Positions 53,738-62,265 are shown, numbered from the stretch's first letter. The stretch is 64,000 nucleotides of DNA from an uncultured Oscillospiraceae bacterium (GCA_947631845.1 CANRMY010000003.1:1-64000), one strand, 5' to 3'. A program made the numbers and translations. The notes: generated by a model not told the origin, from the letters alone.

Positions 53738-53976
53738 TGGGGCTGGCGGCGGGGATCGAACCCGCGACCTCTCACTTATACTAATATCTATTTAAAAGTA
53801 GACACCGAGCGGCGAGGATTTTTCGTGTCAGGCGAGGAAGACGGCGCATGGAATACCCGCTGGTATTTCCAAGGCGGCTGACAAAGCATGGCGCGAAAAA
53901 GGCCGGCGAGAATGTCTTATTTTAATTAGATATTAGTATTACAAAAGAAAGCGCTCTACCACTGAGCTGCGCCAGC
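53738..53976 (-). tRNA. Interrupted tRNA (Thr-like, TGT) with about 163-nt insertion in the anticodon loop
   Basis: Minus strand. 5' half: GCTGGCG acceptor, GCTC/GAGC D-arm, CTTTC then TTTTGTA. 3' half: GTGAG, AGGTC, T-arm GCGGG-TTCGATC-CCCGC, CGCCAGC acceptor, CCA. Between them is an insertion whose ends, ATACTAATATCTA (complement 53927-53939) and TAGATATTAGTAT (complement 53778-53790), pair perfectly; TGTCAG/CTGACA and other helices continue inward. Identity Thr(TGT) is inferred from the acceptor and loop; Gln(TTG) cannot be excluded. Confidence 0.7.
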
Positions 53977-54140
53977 AAAAAGGAGTCTCCGCAGAGACCC
54001 CTCCGATTGCGGGCCCCGCAAGCATCCGCAACCTATTACGTATATCTTTCGATATTCAGGGGTATACGCAAGACCCCGCGCCGTTTCGTATACCAACGGG
54101 CAAGCTTAGCCCCGGCCGGTTCATGCGCCGGCATGGGGCA
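53977..54140. ncRNA. Candidate structured RNA, right side of the interrupted tRNA
   Basis: Hairpins in a row: GGAGTCTC-CGCA-GAGAC, TTGCGGG/CCCGCAA, ATATC-GAAA-GATAT (GNRA-type loop, minus strand), GGGTATACGCAAGACCCC and GCCCCGGCCGG/CCGGCATGGGGC. No ORF with a ribosome-binding site. Confidence 0.45.
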
Positions 54141-54148
54141 TATTCGCA

Positions 54149-54829
54149 TCACTCCGGTAAGGGGATAACGCAGTTATAGACGGCGGTGAACCGGTCGTTT
54201 ACCCGGCGGTCTAAATGATAGTGTCCGAAAAACCACTGCTTGAAACGAAGATCCCAGCGAACCCTCTCCAGGAAGGCGGTGAGGGGATCGCCCTCAAACC
54301 AGGGCGACAGCAGCTGGAGGACGCTTTTGGGGGCGCAGTGGGTGATCACATAGTCCACCTCCCAATTGACGGCGTCCAGCGCGTCGATGGCTCTTTCCAT
54401 CTCGGACCGGGATGGCATTTCCTCCGGCCACCAGGAGACATGCTCGCGGCGGGACGCCCGGTCTACGGAGCTGGCACCGCCCATGACGAAAAATTTCTTA
54501 CCGTCGATGGTGAGGACCTGGCTTCGCTCCAGATGGTAGAGGCCGGGACAAATCTCCCGGACCGCACCGCCGAATTTATCCGTCAGGGGGAGCTTATAGA
54601 GCGCGTCGAAGTTTTCGTGGTTCCCGTCCACAAACAGGGTGGTGAATGTCTTATCGGACATCCATTTTTGCCAATAGCGGTCCTGAGCGCCTCCGTCCCA
54701 CACAAAGCCGGCGTCGCCGCAGATGATCACGTAGTCGTCTTTTGTCATAGACCGCTGCTGTGGGAAGGACTTTGTGCTCAATTTGTGGGTGTCGATACCG
54801 CCGTGGGTATCACCGGTGATGAAAATCAT
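54149..54829 (-). CDS. Calcineurin-like metallophosphoesterase
   Basis: 226 residues. FITGDTHGGID (DxH), VIICGDAGF, DGNHENF, VITHCAP and FGHYHLD complete the five metal-binding motifs. Family members cleave cyclic nucleotides, ppGpp-like or RNA 2',3'-phosphates; substrate here unknown. Normal length. Confidence 0.9.
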   Translation of the reverse strand: MIFITGDTHGGIDTHKLSTKSFPQQRSMTKDDYVIICGDAGFVWDGGAQDRYWQKWMSDKTFTTLFVDGNHENFDALYKLPLTDKFGGAVREICPGLYHLERSQVLTIDGKKFFVMGGASSVDRASRREHVSWWPEEMPSRSEMERAIDALDAVNWEVDYVITHCAPKSVLQLLSPWFEGDPLTAFLERVRWDLRFKQWFFGHYHLDRRVNDRFTAVYNCVIPLPE

Positions 54830-54889
54830 AAAGGGCTCCTTTGTGGATTTCGCCTTGAACCTGGCGGGGGGATTTTTATAATGTGTCCG

Positions 54890-55345
54890 CCTTATAGGCG
54901 GACGGGGATTTGCTTTTCTCTCTTTGGGCCGCTAAAGAGAGAAAAGGCAACAAAAGAGAGAAACGACCAGGGGAGGGATTTCGTGTTTTCCCTCCCCTGG
55001 ACCCCGCCTTAGAAAACGACCACACAGGGGCCGCGGCCCCTATGTGGAGAACCCCGGGGAGCGCTCGCACGGGAGATACCGGGACGTCAAAAACCCCACC
55101 ACGATCTGCGCACCAGCGCGGCCTGAATAGGACATCACGCCGCATTGACAGAGCTGTAAGCGGCTAAGCGGGTTAGAAGCAGAGGCCATTCGTAACATGG
55201 GGCGCGGTGATGAGTGGGGTAGGGTGGTCATACGGGAGACATTTTCTCTCTTTTGAAGCTTTTCTCTCTTTTGTGTTCAACAAAAGAGAGAAAAGCGTAT
55301 TTTCTCTACCCTTTGATAAAGGGTAGACCCCTTTCGGGGGATCAG
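54890..55345 (+). repeat. Dispersed mirror-repeat module, copy 4
   Basis: Left end like copy 2 (TTTTCTCTCTTT, AAAGAGAGAAAAG, AAAAGAGAGAAA). Central hairpin CCACACAGGGGCC/GGCCCCTATGTGG. Right end TTTTCTCTCTTTTG, AAGC, CTTTTCTCTCTTTTG, loop, CAAAAGAGAGAAAAG (55259-55295): a third arm sequence, again fully paired and mirror-symmetric. The core here has diverged (ACATCACGCCGCATTGACAG). Confidence 0.78.
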
Positions 55346-55746
55346 AAGTACGATGATCTGACATAGTATAAAGATGAGTCTTACCAGGATGCGATGATTA
55401 GCCGTAACGAAGAACTCGGGGTCGGTGAGCTGCGGCATCTGGGCGGTGGGACGCAGGGTGGCTGTGGGTTTCCTGCGCGACCTGGCGCTTCAGGTTCCCT
55501 GACATGGCTTTTGATCCTGATTTGGCAGACCCTATAGGAAAGATCGGCACCGGCTCCGGATATGCGAGTCTCTCGTCGTCGAGGTACCTGCCGGGCTCTG
55601 AAGCGGCCGCTGCCGCGGCGGGCCTGGGCAGGCTCTATCTTCTCCGCGCTATTTGTCACTTACGCCTTCGGCGGTAAGCACCGCAAGTTCATGCGGTTAT
55701 ACATCACAGTACTTCTTGGGGGACATCTGTTTGTTCAGAGGTTCCC
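55346..55746. ncRNA. Structured segment A, 3' of the reverse transcriptase gene
   Basis: 400 bp with no recognised gene. Contains TTTGTCACTT (55652-55661) and a hairpin with a bulged G: CTTACGCC (55659-55666), loop TTC, GGCGGTAAG (55670-55678). A related segment with compensatory changes lies on the other side of the reverse transcriptase gene (57391-57660). Function unknown; could be an RNA used with the reverse transcriptase. Confidence 0.5.
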
Positions 55747-56895
55747 CTATGAAACAGGATTGGTCAGATCCACCGTGATCATACGGCGGACGTCCACCCC
55801 CATTTTCTGATTGATATGGCCGACGATGCTGTCGATGGCCTCCTTCTCCACCATACGGCAGAAGTTGAGATTGCCGTCCATCACCTGGACGTCGTGGAGG
55901 CTCCAGGAGACGCCGTTCTTCTTGTCCATTATGTAGTTGTGGAGCATGGTCTGGAGCTGGCGTTTGCGCTTGTGGCCGACGGTGATATCGTTGTCCTTGT
56001 TGAGCATCAGGCCGAGATTCCAGTTCCTGCCGGAGCGGGAGCCGTACCGCGTCTTGGACGCGTTGATGGTGAAGGGGGCGTTGAATTTCGCCAGGGTGTC
56101 TACGATGAATTTCTCCACCGCACGGGGGTCAAAATCGTACCGGGAGGAGACGGTGAAATCGTCGGCGTAGCGGGTGTTGACGAAGGAGCGGCCGTTGAGG
56201 TCCCGGAACCCGTGGGAGAGCTCGTAGTCGATGGGAATCATCATCACGTTGGTGACGGTGGGGGAGAAGGGCGTGCCCTGGGGAAGGCCGCCGTGGAGAA
56301 ACGCCAGATCGAGGGCTTTTTCCAGCTCCTCGCGCCCCTCCGGCACCTTCACGACCTCGCTGAAGGGGAAAATCAGGGAGAGCTGATTCATCACAAATTC
56401 CTGCGTGGTGCTTCCGAAGAAGTTGTGGAGGTCGTATTTGCCAAACCACTGGCTGTCGTTGGCCTGATGGCGGCGGACGGCGTCGACTATGCTCCGGCCG
56501 CCCACATAGGCGAAGGCGCTGGTGTGGTACAGGGCGTGAAAATCCTGCTCAAAGATCCGCTTCAGGCGGCGCAGGGCGTCCATCAGCTCCGGGACCGGGG
56601 CGTCGATCTGGCGCAGACCGCCGCTCTTTTTGGGGATGTGGAAGGAGGTATAGAGATCCTCCCGGCGGGTATCTCGCAGAGGCGCTGTGCTCTCGTTGAA
56701 GGCGTGGAGAACGGCAATCAGGGCGGGCACGTCGGTCCGCTCCAAAAGCTTGGGGTTGACGCGATCGAGCTTGTACGTTCTGGTGTTGGTTTCGTTTCTG
56801 TTGACGGCCGGCGTGTCCGCCGTGACGCCGAACAAAAATTCCTCCAGAGATATCTGGTGGTAGGATGGGGATTGCTTGACGGTCAGGTAGACCAT
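55747..56895 (-). CDS. Reverse transcriptase, retron/group II-like class
   Basis: 382 residues. RT blocks in order: FHIPKKSGGLRQIDAPVPEL, GKYDLHNFFGSTTQEFV (first Asp), HGGLPQGTPFSPTVTNVM, and NTRYADDFTVSS with the YADD active site near 241; then INASKTRYGSRSGRNWNLGL and DITVGHKRKRQLQTMLHNYI as thumb. No maturase (X/HNH) domain, so not a full group II intron protein. No msr/msd or template/variable repeat was identified, so retron or DGR status is not shown. ATG 56895 follows AGAGGTG. Confidence 0.9.
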   Translation of the reverse strand: MVYLTVKQSPSYHQISLEEFLFGVTADTPAVNRNETNTRTYKLDRVNPKLLERTDVPALIAVLHAFNESTAPLRDTRREDLYTSFHIPKKSGGLRQIDAPVPELMDALRRLKRIFEQDFHALYHTSAFAYVGGRSIVDAVRRHQANDSQWFGKYDLHNFFGSTTQEFVMNQLSLIFPFSEVVKVPEGREELEKALDLAFLHGGLPQGTPFSPTVTNVMMIPIDYELSHGFRDLNGRSFVNTRYADDFTVSSRYDFDPRAVEKFIVDTLAKFNAPFTINASKTRYGSRSGRNWNLGLMLNKDNDITVGHKRKRQLQTMLHNYIMDKKNGVSWSLHDVQVMDGNLNFCRMVEKEAIDSIVGHINQKMGVDVRRMITVDLTNPVS

Positions 56896-56917
56896 AGGGC
56901 ACACCTCTTTTCTATAA

Positions 56918-57390
56918 GGATTCCGCCCTTATAGGGCGGAGGAATCTACTTCCACTCTTTTGACCCGGCAAAAGAGTGGAAGTAGCAAGGGGAGAAAACC
57001 GGCTCAGGGGGATTTCGCGTTTTCCCCCTGAGAACCCCTTTTAAAAACGACCACACAGGGGGTTGCGACCCCCTATGTGGAGAACCCCGGGGGAGGACGC
57101 TCGCACGGGAGATACCGGGACGTCAAAAACCCCACCACGATCTGCGCACCAGCGCGGGAAACGTAGGAACGAAGGCCGGGTTAACTGAGCGGGGAGCGGC
57201 AAGCGGGTTAGACGCTTAAGACAATGCGATGACGTCACGCGCGGTGATGAATGGAAAAGGGTTACGATTCCTTTCAAATTGTTTTTCTCTTCTTTGAAGC
57301 TTTCTTCTCTTTTGTCAACACAAAAGAGAAGAAAGCGTATTCCCCCGCCCCTTATAAGGGCGGAATCTTATAAACCCCTGACGGGGTGAG
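56918..57390 (+). repeat. Dispersed mirror-repeat module, copy 5
   Basis: Left end CTTCCACTCTTTTG, AAAAGAGTGGAAG, then AAGGGGAGAAAA (mirror of the second tract with one difference). Central hairpin as copy 3. Right end TTTTTCTCTTCTTTG, AAGC, CTTTCTTCTCTTTTG, loop and perfect purine arm (57300-57335). Bounded by CCGCCCTTATAGGGCGG and CGCCCCTTATAAGGGCGG. Confidence 0.8.
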
Positions 57391-57660
57391 TCCGTAACCA
57401 ACGTTAAGTAAAGTACTATTTGCGATCAGGATTACCAGGGAAGAGGACCTTCTGTGGAGATGCCTTTCTCCGTGGAATAAGCAAGACAATGGTTAAGACT
57501 CTATAATACGACGGTATCCGAAGCAACCGTAATGTCTCCGACCAGATCGCGGCGTGCAGTGGCGAAGGCGCCTTGTTCTTCAGGGGTATCCTCTTTCCAG
57601 GCTGTTTGTCACTTCAGCCGTCGGCGTGAAGCATCTCTTGCGAGAATAATGCGTTACAGA
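57391..57660. ncRNA. Structured segment B, 5' of the reverse transcriptase gene
   Basis: 270 bp without a gene. TTTGTCACTT (57605-57614) followed by CTTCAGCC (57612-57619), loop GTC, GGCGTGAAG (57623-57631): same shape as segment A, with AC/GT replaced by CA/TG, so pairing is conserved while sequence is not. Also shares TTACCAGG and CGCGGCG stretches with A. AT-rich tail before the next gene. Confidence 0.5.
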
Positions 57661-57686
57661 CTATTTATATATTATTTATATATGTA

Positions 57687-58502
57687 TTATTTGGCCGCCG
57701 GCAGGCCCAGGAGCCGCAGGAGCTCCTCGTCGGTGCAGACGGGGAGGGGGTGGACGTCGAAGGGGACGACGGTATATGTGCCTAATTCGTCGTCTGTGAC
57801 CACGGTGTCCGGGGAGACGCGTAGGGTGGGGCGGATACCGCAGGCGCAGCCGGCATAGCAGCTGTCGATATCCCCGACGCTGGACACGATGTGTACGCTT
57901 GTTGAACTGCGATTGTTTAACAGAAAATAGGGCATGTAGGTCGCCCCGCCTCTGCTCCTGTGGAGAGAACACCGGTAGGTGGGCTGGGCGCGGACGCCCC
58001 GGAGCTTTTTGAAGATGTTGAACCGCTGCTCCCGGTCGAAAACGTCCCGGACAGACAGGAGGCGGACGCGGTCGGAGCACTCCCCACCGGGAACGGTGTA
58101 GGTCTGCTCCCGGATGCTGGCCAGCTCGTAGTCCTCGAAATAGTGCAAAAATCCGTAATGGGACTTGTACTCATATTTGGGCCAGCCAGAGAGGTTGACG
58201 GTCTCCGGCGGCGTGTCGTCGGGATGGCTCTTGGTGTACCACGTCCCGTCGAACGCCTCACTGTTCAGGAACTGGCGGAGATTGGAGAGCTTCCAATCGC
58301 TGTTGGGTTCCTTACCGTAGCCGTCGCGTGACGGCTCTTCGGCGTCAAAGCTGAGCTTATCCAGCACCTCCTCGGAGATAAAATCACAGTTTGGCGTGGC
58401 CTTTTGCCAGACGATGGGGTCCGGCTCGTCTGTGCTCCGGACACCGTACCGGCCGAGGACGAGCTTGCTGCCCAGCTTCATATGTTTTACGGTCGTCTCC
58501 AT
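57687..58502 (-). CDS. DUF6273-like protein
   Basis: 271 residues. IVWQKATPNCDFISEEVLDK, SDWKLSNLRQFLNSEA, ELASIREQTYTV, DRVRLLSVRDVF and a late ...PTLRVSPDTVV match the FGE-/FISUMP-like DUF6273 fold seen in gut Bacillota. No catalytic activity is established. Ends the ubiquitin-like operon. Confidence 0.7.
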   Translation of the reverse strand: METTVKHMKLGSKLVLGRYGVRSTDEPDPIVWQKATPNCDFISEEVLDKLSFDAEEPSRDGYGKEPNSDWKLSNLRQFLNSEAFDGTWYTKSHPDDTPPETVNLSGWPKYEYKSHYGFLHYFEDYELASIREQTYTVPGGECSDRVRLLSVRDVFDREQRFNIFKKLRGVRAQPTYRCSLHRSRGGATYMPYFLLNNRSSTSVHIVSSVGDIDSCYAGCACGIRPTLRVSPDTVVTDDELGTYTVVPFDVHPLPVCTDEELLRLLGLPAAK

Positions 58503-58520
58503 GGGTCTCACCGCCTTTCC

Positions 58521-58811
58521 TTATTTCGATCCGATCCCGAGCAGGGACTCGACGGACATGTCGCCGGGTGAAAAATCCGGTGTCTCCACACGGTCCTCAA
58601 ACATGGAGGCCACCCATGTCCATCGGCCGTGATCCAGGTCGATATCGTAAGTCATGTCGTCATAAACATATGTGATCGTAGCGACACTGCCGCCCAAATC
58701 GATCATGTCGCCGTTGACGCCCACATCGGAGCTTCGTAACGAGGGGTAATGCCTGGCATCGGTGAGGTCGTCCCGGATGAGGACGGTGTCGCCGACTTGA
58801 TATTTACGCAC
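58521..58811 (-). CDS. SH3-like small protein, paralogue 1
   Basis: 96 residues. YQVGDTVLIRDDLTDARHY, ...GGSVATITYVYDDMTYDIDL, GRWTWVASMFE, and a tail DFSPGDMSVESLLG. The pattern resembles KOW/MIB-type SH3 barrels that bind peptides. Its upstream neighbour shares every block. Confidence 0.65.
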   Translation of the reverse strand: MRKYQVGDTVLIRDDLTDARHYPSLRSSDVGVNGDMIDLGGSVATITYVYDDMTYDIDLDHGRWTWVASMFEDRVETPDFSPGDMSVESLLGIGSK

Positions 58812-58815
58812 GGTT

Positions 58816-59109
58816 TTACCCCCTTTCCCCGAGAAGCGCCCCTATGGGCATGTCGCTGGCCGTGAAATCGGGGGCGTCTCTTTCAAACATGCCGTCGACC
58901 CAGTTGTGAAAGCCGCCGTCAAGATCGATTTTGTATTGCCCGAAGCAGCGTGTGATACGCGCGGTTTGTCCGCAGTATGGCAGCATCGACTCAACAACGA
59001 TATCCGACGCCGGCTCGTCGCCCTCCATATAGTAACGCGCGTCCTCCTCCAGATCCTCTCTGATGCGGACGGTGTCGCCGGGGCTGTAGAGATAGACTTT
59101 AGGCCGCAT
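58816..59109 (-). CDS. SH3-like small protein, paralogue 2
   Basis: 97 residues. YSPGDTVRIREDLEEDARYY, GQTARITRCFGQYKIDLDGG, FHNWVDGMFE, DFTASDMPIGALLG. Tandem duplicate of the downstream gene with about one third identity by eye. Sits 15 bp after the E1-like gene; may supply substrate or partner binding for the conjugation system. Confidence 0.65.
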   Translation of the reverse strand: MRPKVYLYSPGDTVRIREDLEEDARYYMEGDEPASDIVVESMLPYCGQTARITRCFGQYKIDLDGGFHNWVDGMFERDAPDFTASDMPIGALLGERG

Positions 59110-59124
59110 ACGCGCACCCCCTTT

Positions 59125-59796
59125 TTAAAAAGCGTCTGTAGTAAAGTGAAACGCGTCCGCCAGGATCAGCTTCCGAAGGCCCTTCCCGTTCCAGAAGTTT
59201 ACGAAATTGCTGACGCCAAGGGCGCAGATGACCCAGATGGTGGAGCACACGGACAAGGTCACGTTGCAGGCGGACACGGGTGTCTCCGCCTTGGCCTCCT
59301 CGTGGGTGAAATCCATGGAGTTCAAAAAATCCTGTTTCATTTTGTAGTCCGACCAGTCGGCGGCAAAATGCTGGGCGTCCTCCAGGCGGGTGCGGAAGTC
59401 GAACATGGCCTTGACGTAGGGGCTGTCCAGGTGGCGCTCCACGATCCGGCGGCGAAGCTCGATGTTGTCCACGCACAGGAAGACGTAGCCGCTGAGCTGC
59501 TGTCCGTCCCAGCCCTCCGGCTGGAGCTTCAGGCCGTCCACGATATCCGGGTTGATCTCGGTGAGGATATCCGCCAGGGCGTCCACCTTGGGCTGGCCCA
59601 CATCCTTCTGGCGGAACATCTGATTGGCCAGGTTTTTCGGCTCCACCACGTCAAAATCCCACAGGGTCATCTGGGTGACGCCGTACCGGGCCAATAGAGA
59701 CGCCACCGTGGAGCCCACGGAGCCGCATCCGACAATGTGGACGCGGGCGTCGTCCTTCTCCGGCTGGAAATACTCGTAGCATTTGGAAAGATCCAT
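59125..59796 (-). CDS. ThiF/E1-like ubiquitin-activating family protein
   Basis: 223 residues, the size of PRTRC protein B-type E1s. VHIVGCGSVGSTVASLLARY (GxGxxG, 23-29), WDFDVVEPKNLANQMFRQKD (Asp, Asn, Arg of the adenylation site), GQPKVDAL (Lys70) and FLCVDNIELRRRI (Asp110). Cys177 in SACNVT is a candidate catalytic cysteine; the CxxC zinc site of MoeB/ThiF is missing. Should adenylate the Ubl C-terminus. GGGAGGTGA gives the start; 4 bp after the JAMM gene. Confidence 0.88.
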   Translation of the reverse strand: MDLSKCYEYFQPEKDDARVHIVGCGSVGSTVASLLARYGVTQMTLWDFDVVEPKNLANQMFRQKDVGQPKVDALADILTEINPDIVDGLKLQPEGWDGQQLSGYVFLCVDNIELRRRIVERHLDSPYVKAMFDFRTRLEDAQHFAADWSDYKMKQDFLNSMDFTHEEAKAETPVSACNVTLSVCSTIWVICALGVSNFVNFWNGKGLRKLILADAFHFTTDAF

Positions 59797-59800
59797 CCGA

Positions 59801-60766
59801 TCACCTCCCACTGTGACTGCCGTAGGGCCTGCCGAACTCGTCTAAAAACTCCTGCACGTCCATATCGTCCGCGCCGTACCAGCCGGCGCCGATCTTGCTC
59901 TTTTTCTTCTCCTTGCCGGGCTTCTTATCGCCGAGGGCCGCCGGCGCTGTGTCCTTTCCGGAAGGCTTAACGGAGCCTGAGGCCGGGGTCACAGGGGCGG
60001 ACGCCCCCAGGGAACTTACGGGGGACTGGTGAGGCGGGGCCCCGTTATAAGAACCTCCGTAATAGCTCCCGGAGTAGGATCCGCCGGAGTAGGCGCCGCC
60101 GTTATAGTAGCTGTACGGCTTGTCGGCCACCATGCTCTTGGCGTCCTTGATGAACGCGTCAAAGCTTACGGCGGCGTCCCGGATCTGCACCTCCACGTCC
60201 CTGTCCTCAAACAGCACGTTCTCACGCATATCATAGACGCGGATATCGTGGCTGAAGGACTTGTTGTAGATCATGAAGATATAAAAGCTGTCGTCGTTCA
60301 GCTGGGAGAGGATTTCCTCCTGATGGGTGAGGTCGGTGGGGGAGGGGTTGGTGGCCATACGGACGTGGCTGTGACCCTGCATACGGATATTGCCAAAGCG
60401 CTCGTCCTCGGCGTTCTCCATCAGCCACTTGGCGTATTTCTCCGGATCCATCTCCACCGTGGCGGCGGACACGGACTGGGGATAGACCAGGATATCGGTG
60501 ATGAGATACCCCATCTTGCCGTCCGGGGCGTCGGTGCGGACGGCCACGCCGTGCCAGGCTACCTCCTTGTCAAACTCCTGCAACAGCAGGACCATTTTCG
60601 TCCACGCCTCGCCGGTGAAATACACCACGGCCTTCCGGCCGTCGGCGGCGAAGGTCTTGGTGAAGGTCAGCTTGCCGTCGGTGAGGCGGACGTTTTTGAG
60701 ATATTCCTGCAGCTCCTGACAGCATTTTTCCGCGTACTCCGGGGTGATCCTGATCGTTTTGCTCAT
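59801..60766 (-). CDS. JAB/JAMM metallopeptidase (PRTRC A-like)
   Basis: 321 residues. Zinc peptidase motif complete: Glu68, His132 and His134, Ser142, Asp145 (GHSHVRMATNPSPTD). Residues after about 215 are low-complexity Gly/Tyr/Ser (YSYYNGGAYSGGSYSGSYYG), then a basic stretch and a conserved tail GWYGADDMDVQEFLDEFGR. Would process or remove the ubiquitin-like protein. AAGGAGG precedes ATG 60766. Confidence 0.9.
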   Translation of the reverse strand: MSKTIRITPEYAEKCCQELQEYLKNVRLTDGKLTFTKTFAADGRKAVVYFTGEAWTKMVLLLQEFDKEVAWHGVAVRTDAPDGKMGYLITDILVYPQSVSAATVEMDPEKYAKWLMENAEDERFGNIRMQGHSHVRMATNPSPTDLTHQEEILSQLNDDSFYIFMIYNKSFSHDIRVYDMRENVLFEDRDVEVQIRDAAVSFDAFIKDAKSMVADKPYSYYNGGAYSGGSYSGSYYGGSYNGAPPHQSPVSSLGASAPVTPASGSVKPSGKDTAPAALGDKKPGKEKKKSKIGAGWYGADDMDVQEFLDEFGRPYGSHSGR

Positions 60767-60795
60767 GCGTTTTTTCCTCCTTTTACCCATTGGCG

Positions 60796-62265
60796 TTACA
60801 TTTTCTTTTCCTGCGCCTCAAGCCACTTGATGGCCTCCAGAGGCTCGACGGCGCTCCCGTCGGGAAGCTCGATACACGCGCCGCTCCAATCGTTCGTACC
60901 GTAAAGGTTGGCCATGAAGTTGCGCATCACGGTGGAATCGCCCCAGTTCAGGTTCTGAGCGGAGGCGACGCACTGCTCGATGGCGCCGATGTAGTCGTTC
61001 TTTTTCAGCAGATTATTGATAACGGGGACATGACCGCTCATGCAATGGAACATGTCGATGTGCGGGTTGGGCATGTACCCGGAAAATTCGGGCGTGGGGA
61101 AGGCGTGGTTTGTCAGAGCCGTGACGCCGTTGCGGGCGGAGAGGCGGAAGGCGGCGCAAATGCGGAGCTTCAGCTTCTCGTCCAGGAAAACGGCCTTGAG
61201 CAGCTTGACCATGCGGGCCGGGGCGATGGCGGTATACTCGTTTCCGCTGCGGTCGATGAAGACGTAGCTGTTCTTGTTTTTAAGGACGCGCTCCACGGCA
61301 TCCCTGTCGTAGTAGGCCAGATACCCCTTGACGGAGAAGGTCACATCCGTGTCGTAGACCTCCTCCAGATAGAGGCGCTTGTTCCCCAGGAAATACTCCA
61401 TGACCTCGGAGCCGCCGGCCGTGCCGGAGGCGATCTTCTGCTCCAGCCCCATCAGCTTGACGCACAGATCGTTCCGCTTTGCGAGAAGCGTCTTGATGTT
61501 GTTGTTAAATTCGTCGATACGGCTGTCGGTGCTCTTCAGGTCGGATCGGGCGCGTTCCAGCTCCTGACGCTCAAACTTGCTCTCAAACCCGGAGAGCAGA
61601 CTGCGGATCCTGGCGCCCCGGAAGTCGTAGTTTTTGGCCAGCTTTTCAAGGGCGGCCTGATAGGCGGCGGGTTCCTTCTCCATAAAGGCGTGCAGGAGGC
61701 CGTTTTCCTCCTCGGTGATCCCGTCGTCGGGCTTGAAATACCAGGGGACGGAGGGCAGGATGGCCAGCTGGAGATAGTGCATCCTTTTGGTGTCCATGTT
61801 TTCCACGAACAGGACCGTATTTTTTCTTTCCTCGTTCAGGAAGCAGACAACGGGGAAGGATTTTCGGAAGAAGGCCGTGATGATATCGAGCCTTGTATAC
61901 CCGGCGTACACCTCAGTGAACTTCTCCTCCATGGTTTTCATGGTCTGGAGGTTGCCCTCCGGATCGCCCCGGAGGTTGTGGATGGCGAACATCCCACGGG
62001 TACGGCCGTCGCCGGGGTTAAAAGCGCCGCAGACGGCGCTGACGATATCCCGTTTGGAGACTCCGTCCAGATCCGCTTTTCTGAATCTGGAGGAGGTGTA
62101 GGAGAGTGAGACGGAATCTCCCTCCTTGAGGCGGGGCGCCAGCAAAGCCCTCATGGAGGCCAGGAAGGAGACATCTCCCAAAATGGGAGAGCCGGAGATG
62201 TTTTCGAAAACCCCTGCGGCGGCGGTGCTCGTGAAGGGTGTTTCCGTGATGGTGGTTCTGAACAT
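60796..62265 (-). CDS. Conserved partner of the Ubl/E1/JAMM cluster; possible E2-like C-terminus
   Basis: 489 residues, unknown family. Middle part (about 215-300) is coiled coil (ERQELERARSDLKSTDSRID). C-terminal segment FSGYMPNPHIDMFHCMSGHV with Cys408, then INNLLKKNDYIGAIEQCVAS and NWGDSTVMRNFMANL, recalls E2-like (UBC-fold) proteins coded beside E1/JAB genes, which have an N/H-rich PH motif before the catalytic Cys. This assignment is inference only. First gene of a tight operon with JAMM and E1. Confidence 0.6.
   Translation of the reverse strand: MFRTTITETPFTSTAAAGVFENISGSPILGDVSFLASMRALLAPRLKEGDSVSLSYTSSRFRKADLDGVSKRDIVSAVCGAFNPGDGRTRGMFAIHNLRGDPEGNLQTMKTMEEKFTEVYAGYTRLDIITAFFRKSFPVVCFLNEERKNTVLFVENMDTKRMHYLQLAILPSVPWYFKPDDGITEEENGLLHAFMEKEPAAYQAALEKLAKNYDFRGARIRSLLSGFESKFERQELERARSDLKSTDSRIDEFNNNIKTLLAKRNDLCVKLMGLEQKIASGTAGGSEVMEYFLGNKRLYLEEVYDTDVTFSVKGYLAYYDRDAVERVLKNKNSYVFIDRSGNEYTAIAPARMVKLLKAVFLDEKLKLRICAAFRLSARNGVTALTNHAFPTPEFSGYMPNPHIDMFHCMSGHVPVINNLLKKNDYIGAIEQCVASAQNLNWGDSTVMRNFMANLYGTNDWSGACIELPDGSAVEPLEAIKWLEAQEKKM

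Noticed and set aside
55747..56895. Diversity-generating retroelement
   Set aside because: No template/variable repeat pair or accessory Avd gene could be seen, and the RT has a retron/group II-like thumb rather than the short DGR form.
55747..56895. Complete group II intron
   Set aside because: The RT lacks maturase and HNH domains and no domain V-like hairpin was found around it.
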